Positions 5,582 through 7,178 of a stretch of DNA of 7,178 nucleotides are shown piece by piece. The notes under the pieces were generated by a model. That model did not search any database and was not told the origin of the DNA. It saw only the letters and a program-made list of their open reading frames with translations. The position numbers were made by a program, and so were the translations under genes. Source of the stretch: Candidatus Sumerlaeota bacterium (GTDB lineage Bacteria; Sumerlaeota; Sumerlaeia; JADFCT01); NCBI GenBank assembly GCA_017161665.1, contig JADFCT010000198.1, positions 1-7,178 on the forward strand. Direction: 5' to 3'. How positions within the stretch are numbered: position 1 is the stretch's first letter; the number at the start of each line of letters is the position of its first letter.

Positions 5582-5588
5582 CCATACC

Positions 5589-5621
5589 CTTTGCCGAGAA
5601 TGCGTTTCAAAAAAGGCAAAG
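5589..5621 (+). repeat. Inverted repeat in the rpsU leader
   Basis: CTTTGCC (5589-5595) and GGCAAAG (5615-5621) are perfect 7-base complements around a 19-base loop, starting at about the predicted transcription start. It may stabilise the mRNA 5' end or take part in autoregulation of rpsU; nothing more specific can be said. Confidence 0.4.
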
Positions 5622-5666
5622 CCTGTGAGAAAACATATTTGAAAGGATGGGGGTGATTTTCAGTCA

Positions 5667-5879
5667 ATGAGCTTCATCAAAATGGAAGAAAACGAGCCGA
5701 TGGAGAAAGCGCTCAAGCGGTTTAAGAAAGAGTGCATGAAAGCCGGTATTCTCAAAGAGCTCCGTAGTCGCGAGCACTATGAAAAACCGAGCGAGAAGCG
5801 CCGCCGCAAATTGGAAGCTGCCCGCCGGAAGGCCCGTCGTAACATGCTGAAGATGAAAAAACGCATGGAACGGTACTGA
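5667..5879 (+). CDS. rpsU: Small ribosomal subunit protein bS21
   Basis: A 70-residue, strongly basic protein with the bS21 signature: an N-terminal MSFIKMEENEPMEKALKRFK (matching MPxIKVRENEP), then CMKAGILKELRSREHYEKPSEKRR, and a Lys/Arg-rich C-terminal tail. Length is normal for the family (about 70). bS21 binds the 30S platform near the anti-Shine-Dalgarno end of 16S rRNA and helps initiation. The start is ATG at 5667, because the MSFIK segment is part of the conserved N-terminus; the Met at residue 6 would remove it. Ribosome sites upstream are unusual: GGGGGTGAT at 5649-5657 could pair over nine positions (one wobble) with the 16S tail but sits further from the ATG than usual, and AAAGGA at 5642-5647 is farther still. 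The gene is monocistronic, with its own promoter and terminator, and divergent from the exopolysaccharide cluster. Confidence 0.95.
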   Translation: MSFIKMEENEPMEKALKRFKKECMKAGILKELRSREHYEKPSEKRRRKLEAARRKARRNMLKMKKRMERY

Positions 5880-5915
5880 AATCACCGCCACACCGTTCGT
5901 TCGGTATAGCGAAAG

Positions 5916-5958
5916 CCCCCCCGCTTGGATGTGATCCAGCGTGGGGGTTGTTTTTTTC
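5916..5958 (+). terminator. Intrinsic terminator of rpsU
   Basis: A C-rich arm (5916-5930: CCCCC, then GCTTGGAT) pairs with ATCCAGC and GGGGG (5934-5947) around a GTG loop, with a small internal mismatch and one bulged T. It is followed by TTG and seven T (5951-5957). It lies 37 bases after the rpsU stop and separates rpsU from xseB. Confidence 0.9.
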
Positions 5959-6011
5959 TGGAGAAAGTGGGGCGGCGCGAAGGGAGCGATGCGTTTTTCA
6001 GGCAATGCGCC

Positions 6012-6041
6012 TTGACGGCAGCCCTGTCTTCCCCTCACAAT
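6012..6041 (+). promoter_or_regulatory. Possible weak promoter for xseB-dxs
   Basis: TTGACG (6012-6017) is followed by an 18-base spacer and CACAAT (6036-6041). Five of six and four of six bases match sigma-70 consensus. Because a strong terminator ends rpsU upstream, xseB-dxs needs its own promoter and this is the best candidate seen between 5959 and 6110. The weak -10 box keeps confidence low. Confidence 0.35.
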
Positions 6042-6071
6042 TTTTCTTTGCCGGACAAAGCAGATAACGCG

Positions 6072-6092
6072 GCCCGCCGCTTGGCGGCGGGC
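6072..6092 (+). repeat. GC-rich perfect hairpin just before xseB
   Basis: GCCCGCCGC (6072-6080) and GCGGCGGGC (6084-6092) form a perfect 9-bp stem with a 3-base loop, 18 bases before the xseB start. There is no U-tract, so it is not an intrinsic terminator. No good Shine-Dalgarno site stands between it and the ATG (only a weak TAGGGCG), so the stem may restrain or position translation. A dispersed palindromic repeat is another possibility. Confidence 0.55.
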
Positions 6093-6110
6093 TGGTAGGG
6101 CGCGCGCAAT

Positions 6111-6368
6111 ATGACGACGAAAAAAAAACTGAGCTTTGAGAAATCCATTGAGCGGCTGGAGGCCATCGTCAGTAAACTGGAGGATGGAGAAACGTCGCTG
6201 GACGATTCCATTCGACTGTTTCAGGAGGGGCGCGCTTTGAGCAAGGAATGCGCCGCCCAACTGGCCGCCGTGGAAAAAAAGGCGCGTCTGTTGCTGGAAG
6301 GCGAGGATGGACGCCTCGAAGAACGCCCCTTGGATACCGGGGCGATTGATGAAAGCGGGAACGAATGA
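6111..6368 (+). CDS. xseB: Exodeoxyribonuclease VII small subunit
   Basis: An 85-residue protein with the full XseB domain at about 8-62: LSFEKSIERLEAIVSKLEDG, then LDDSIRLFQEG and an AVEKKARLLL end. The two helices that form the coiled-coil bundle are evident. Several small subunits bind one XseA large subunit to make exonuclease VII, which degrades single-stranded DNA from both ends in the cytoplasm. Length is close to the usual 75-85 residues; the C-terminal 20 residues are an acidic, variable tail. The ATG at 6111 starts directly before a Lys-rich run (MTTKKKL); the ribosome site is weak and a GC hairpin sits just upstream. The stop overlaps the dxs start in ATGA, so the two are translationally coupled. 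xseA is not adjacent in the window, and ispA, often between xseB and dxs, is absent. Confidence 0.93.
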   Translation: MTTKKKLSFEKSIERLEAIVSKLEDGETSLDDSIRLFQEGRALSKECAAQLAAVEKKARLLLEGEDGRLEERPLDTGAIDESGNE

Positions 6369-7178
6369 GCAATCCGACGAATTTGCTATCTCAGATAAAG
6401 GACCCGGCCGATTTGCGTCGGTTGTCCGTCGAGGAACTCGCCATACTGGCAGGAGAAATCCGCGAGCGCATCATTAATACGATTTCCCAAATCGGCGGCC
6501 ATTTCGGCGCCTCCATGGGGGTGGTGGAATTGACGCTGGCCCTGCATTACGTTCTGGATACCCCCCGGGATCAGATTGTCTGGGATGTGGGCCATCAAGC
6601 CTACGCTCATAAAATCATTACCGGCCGGAACAACCGTTTCGAGACGATTCGCCAAAAGGGCGGACTGTGCGGTTTTCTTCGACGGGATGAAAGCCCCTAT
6701 GACGCCTTTGGCGCAGGTCACGCCAGCACGTCCATTTCCGCCGCCCTCGGGATCGCCAAGGCGCGAGACATTCAGGGCGAGGACTTCAAAGTCACCGCCG
6801 TCATTGGCGACGGTTCCATGAGCGGGGGCCTGGCCTATGAAGCCCTCAACAACGCCGGCTATCTGGGCACGGACCTGCTGGTCATTCTCAATGACAATGA
6901 GATGTCCATTTCAAAGAATGTCGGCGCCATTTCCCGGTATTTTAACCGCATCATCACGGATCACTTCTATAACCAGGCCAAGGAAGACATTGAGTACATG
7001 ATCCGGCGCATCCCCCATGTGGGGCAACGCATCCTGGATCTGACCCATCGGGTGGAAGCGGGCGCCAAGGGACTGATTCTCCCCGGCAAGTTCTTCGAGA
7101 ATCTCGGCTTTCGCTATCTGGGACCGGTGGACGGCCATGACCTGGAAATGCTGACCACCACGCTGCATCGTATCAAGA
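6365..7178 (+). CDS. dxs: 1-deoxy-D-xylulose-5-phosphate synthase, N-terminal part (cut by window edge)
   Basis: The first 271 codons of a roughly 620-640-residue enzyme; the rest lies beyond the window. It is the thiamine-diphosphate enzyme that joins pyruvate and glyceraldehyde 3-phosphate with loss of CO2, the first step of the MEP isoprenoid pathway. Visible hallmarks: GGHFGAS with H46, VELTLALHYV (54-63), WDVGHQAYAHKI with H77 (73-84), GAGHAST with H119 (116-122), and the thiamine-diphosphate/Mg motif GDGSMSGG (148-155) closing with LNDNEMSIS (N176). LGPVDGHD near the end of the visible part is also conserved. The start is ATG at 6365-6367, overlapping the xseB stop (ATGA); no in-frame upstream start fits better. 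There are no frameshifts in the visible part. The xseB-dxs pair is a common bacterial arrangement. Confidence 0.96.
   Translation, partial: MSNPTNLLSQIKDPADLRRLSVEELAILAGEIRERIINTISQIGGHFGASMGVVELTLALHYVLDTPRDQIVWDVGHQAYAHKIITGRNNRFETIRQKGGLCGFLRRDESPYDAFGAGHASTSISAALGIAKARDIQGEDFKVTAVIGDGSMSGGLAYEALNNAGYLGTDLLVILNDNEMSISKNVGAISRYFNRIITDHFYNQAKEDIEYMIRRIPHVGQRILDLTHRVEAGAKGLILPGKFFENLGFRYLGPVDGHDLEMLTTTLHRIK

Larger units (their letters stand above)
5222..5666. other. Divergent intergenic control region
   Basis: This 445-bp stretch separates the leftward exopolysaccharide cluster from rightward rpsU. No open frame in it has a credible ribosome site or composition. It holds, left to right: the Shine-Dalgarno site and structured leader of the secreted-protein gene, a sigma-54-like promoter (minus), a palindrome, an IHF-consensus site, a terminator-like hairpin (minus) and the sigma-70 promoter and leader of rpsU (plus). 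Each is listed separately. An 8-bp inverted repeat, ATGTATCC at 5241-5248 and GGATACAT at 5311-5318, also brackets the leader hairpin. The stretch from about 5420 to 5519 shows no motif I can name; enhancer sites for a sigma-54 activator would be expected there. Confidence 0.7.

Noticed and set aside
5664..6260. 198-residue minus-strand open frame
   Set aside because: It spans rpsU, the rpsU terminator and half of xseB in antisense; both plus-strand genes are certain.
1..7178. CRISPR array, tRNA, rRNA, insertion sequence or phage gene
   Set aside because: No regularly spaced repeats, cloverleaf, transposase frames or terminal inverted repeats were seen on either strand.

Overview
The window comes from the chromosome of an uncultured-looking Gram-negative bacterium. 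An outer-membrane polysaccharide export lipoprotein (Wza type) implies a two-membrane envelope. The GNVR chain-length protein, the GspA/ExeA-like ATPase and the detached tyrosine kinase together match the exopolysaccharide locus seen in exosortase A (XrtA/PEP-CTERM) bacteria. The phylum cannot be fixed from this sequence; the base composition is moderately GC-rich. No mobile element, CRISPR array, tRNA or rRNA was seen.

Left block (1-5221, all on the minus strand). In transcription order, right to left: a secreted protein of unknown function (5221-4214); a small degenerate GGDEF-fold protein that has lost the catalytic motif but keeps an RxxD motif (4083-3679); a Wza-like export lipoprotein (3607-2813); a Wzz/GNVR chain-length determinant (2749-1124); an AAA ATPase of the PEP-CTERM-locus type (1133-306, GTG start inside the previous gene); and the first 90 codons of a cytoplasmic CpsD/EpsG-type tyrosine autokinase (270-1, running off the window). 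The last four form the usual export and length-control machine: the kinase acts with the GNVR membrane protein, which passes polymer to the outer-membrane exporter. Glycosyltransferases, flippase and polymerase are not in view and probably lie to the left.

Divergent control region (5222-5666). On the minus strand, about 100 bp before the secreted-protein gene, is a GGCAC-N5-TTGC element: a sigma-54 core with the required GG-N10-GC spacing. About 90 bp behind its predicted start lies an exact match to the IHF consensus. A 13-bp interrupted hairpin lies in the predicted leader and a palindrome sits just upstream of the -24 element. On the plus strand a near-consensus sigma-70 promoter (TTGACA-17-TAAAAT) drives rpsU.

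Right block (5553-7178, plus strand). rpsU (bS21) ends in a clear intrinsic terminator. xseB (exonuclease VII small subunit) follows and overlaps dxs (1-deoxyxylulose-5-phosphate synthase, truncated by the window edge) in an ATGA junction. These are ordinary housekeeping genes.

The most interesting part is the regulatory picture: a sigma-54/IHF-type promoter feeding an exopolysaccharide operon that begins with an unknown secreted protein and a catalytically dead GGDEF protein which may be a c-di-GMP sensor.
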